Assembly: GCA_014377915.1 (NCBI GenBank)
Contig: JACMOT010000070.1
Span: 1 to 6,766, forward strand
Source: Tardiphaga sp.
GTDB taxonomy: Bacteria; Pseudomonadota; Alphaproteobacteria; Rhizobiales; Xanthobacteraceae
Direction of reading: 5' to 3'
DNA: 6,766 bases
Under the pieces are notes generated by a model. It was not told the origin of the DNA. It did no database searches and saw only the letters and a program-made list of their open reading frames with translations. Shown here in pieces: positions 6,665-6,766 of this stretch. How positions within the stretch are numbered: position 1 is the stretch's first letter; every line of letters begins with the position of its first letter. A program made the translations under genes and the position numbers.

Positions 6665-6689
6665 AAGGCCGGCCGCGGCCTTGCAAGGC
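6665..6689. terminator. Nested palindromes between convergent genes (possible bidirectional terminator)
   Basis: In the 36-nt gap between the lipoprotein gene and the opposite-strand epimerase gene, aaggcc (6665-6670) pairs with ggcctt (6677-6682) around a 6-nt loop. A perfect 12-nt palindrome (gccttgcaaggc) overlaps it at 6678-6689, so the two folds compete. Its place at the meeting of converging genes suits termination, but neither side has a T run, so this is a weak call. Confidence 0.3.
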
Positions 6690-6694
6690 AGGAA

Positions 6695-6766
6695 CTAAGC
6701 GACGCTGCTGACCGCTCCCTGATATTCGCGGTACCATTTCGCGAATTGCGCGATGCCGTCCTCGAT
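6695..6766 (-). CDS. C-terminal end of a sugar-nucleotide epimerase (UDP-glucuronate 4-epimerase-like), partial
   Basis: The reverse strand from the window edge reads 23 codons and a TAG stop at 6695-6697. The peptide contains EDGIAQFAKWYREYQ. A final helix of the form 'DG(I/V)xxFxxWYRxYY' is the usual end of extended short-chain dehydrogenase/reductase epimerases acting on UDP-glucuronate and similar sugar nucleotides. If correct, the enzyme would supply a sugar for surface polysaccharide, in keeping with gtrA nearby. Only the tail is visible, so the catalytic Y-x3-K and the NAD-binding motif cannot be checked; other members of the epimerase/dehydratase family are possible. Confidence 0.6.
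   Translation of the reverse strand: MEDGIAQFAKWYREYQGAVSSVA

Overview
The window reads as chromosomal DNA of a high-GC alphaproteobacterium, most likely from the Bradyrhizobium/Rhodopseudomonas group. This rests on GC-rich codon use, the style of the branched-chain-type ABC transporter proteins, and intergenic palindromes built on a 'gcttgcggg(g)agagg' core, which I recall as frequent in those genomes. The assignment is by recollection, not by a search.

Layout. Positions 1-109 are non-coding and carry a C/G-rich palindrome. Positions 110-4461 hold four components of a HAAT-type (branched-chain amino acid/amide/carboxylate) ABC importer, all on the + strand: permease LivH (110-1003), permease LivM (1007-2080), a secreted periplasmic substrate-binding protein (2140-3420) and the ATPase LivF (3622-4461). 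The second ATPase usual for this class, LivG, is not in the window and may lie upstream of position 1. A divergent, PaaK-like member of the adenylate-forming enzyme superfamily (4458-5693) follows livF with an ATGA stop/start overlap, so uptake and activation of an organic acid may be linked. A small GtrA-family membrane protein (5774-6220) and an unrecognised small lipoprotein (6269-6658) follow on the same strand. At the right edge, on the opposite strand, lies the last 23 codons of a sugar-nucleotide epimerase-like gene (6695-6766).

How the parts fit. The binding protein would capture the solute in the periplasm, LivH/LivM would form the channel, and LivF with a LivG partner would power it. 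The ligase-like protein suggests the substrate is a carboxylic acid (aromatic or aliphatic) rather than leucine itself, but this is inference. GtrA and the epimerase fit cell-surface polysaccharide work and probably mark a change of functional neighbourhood.

The most striking non-coding structure is a 150-nt element (3444-3593) between the binding-protein gene and livF. It has a long interrupted outer stem enclosing three separate hairpins, like a cloverleaf. It sits where a REP-type element could hold binding-protein expression above that of the ATPase. The ligase-like protein lacks a recognisable P-loop and has no lysine near its C-terminus. I see no CRISPR array, tRNA, rRNA, insertion sequence or phage gene. 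I also see no clearly novel multi-gene system; the two observations above are the best leads.
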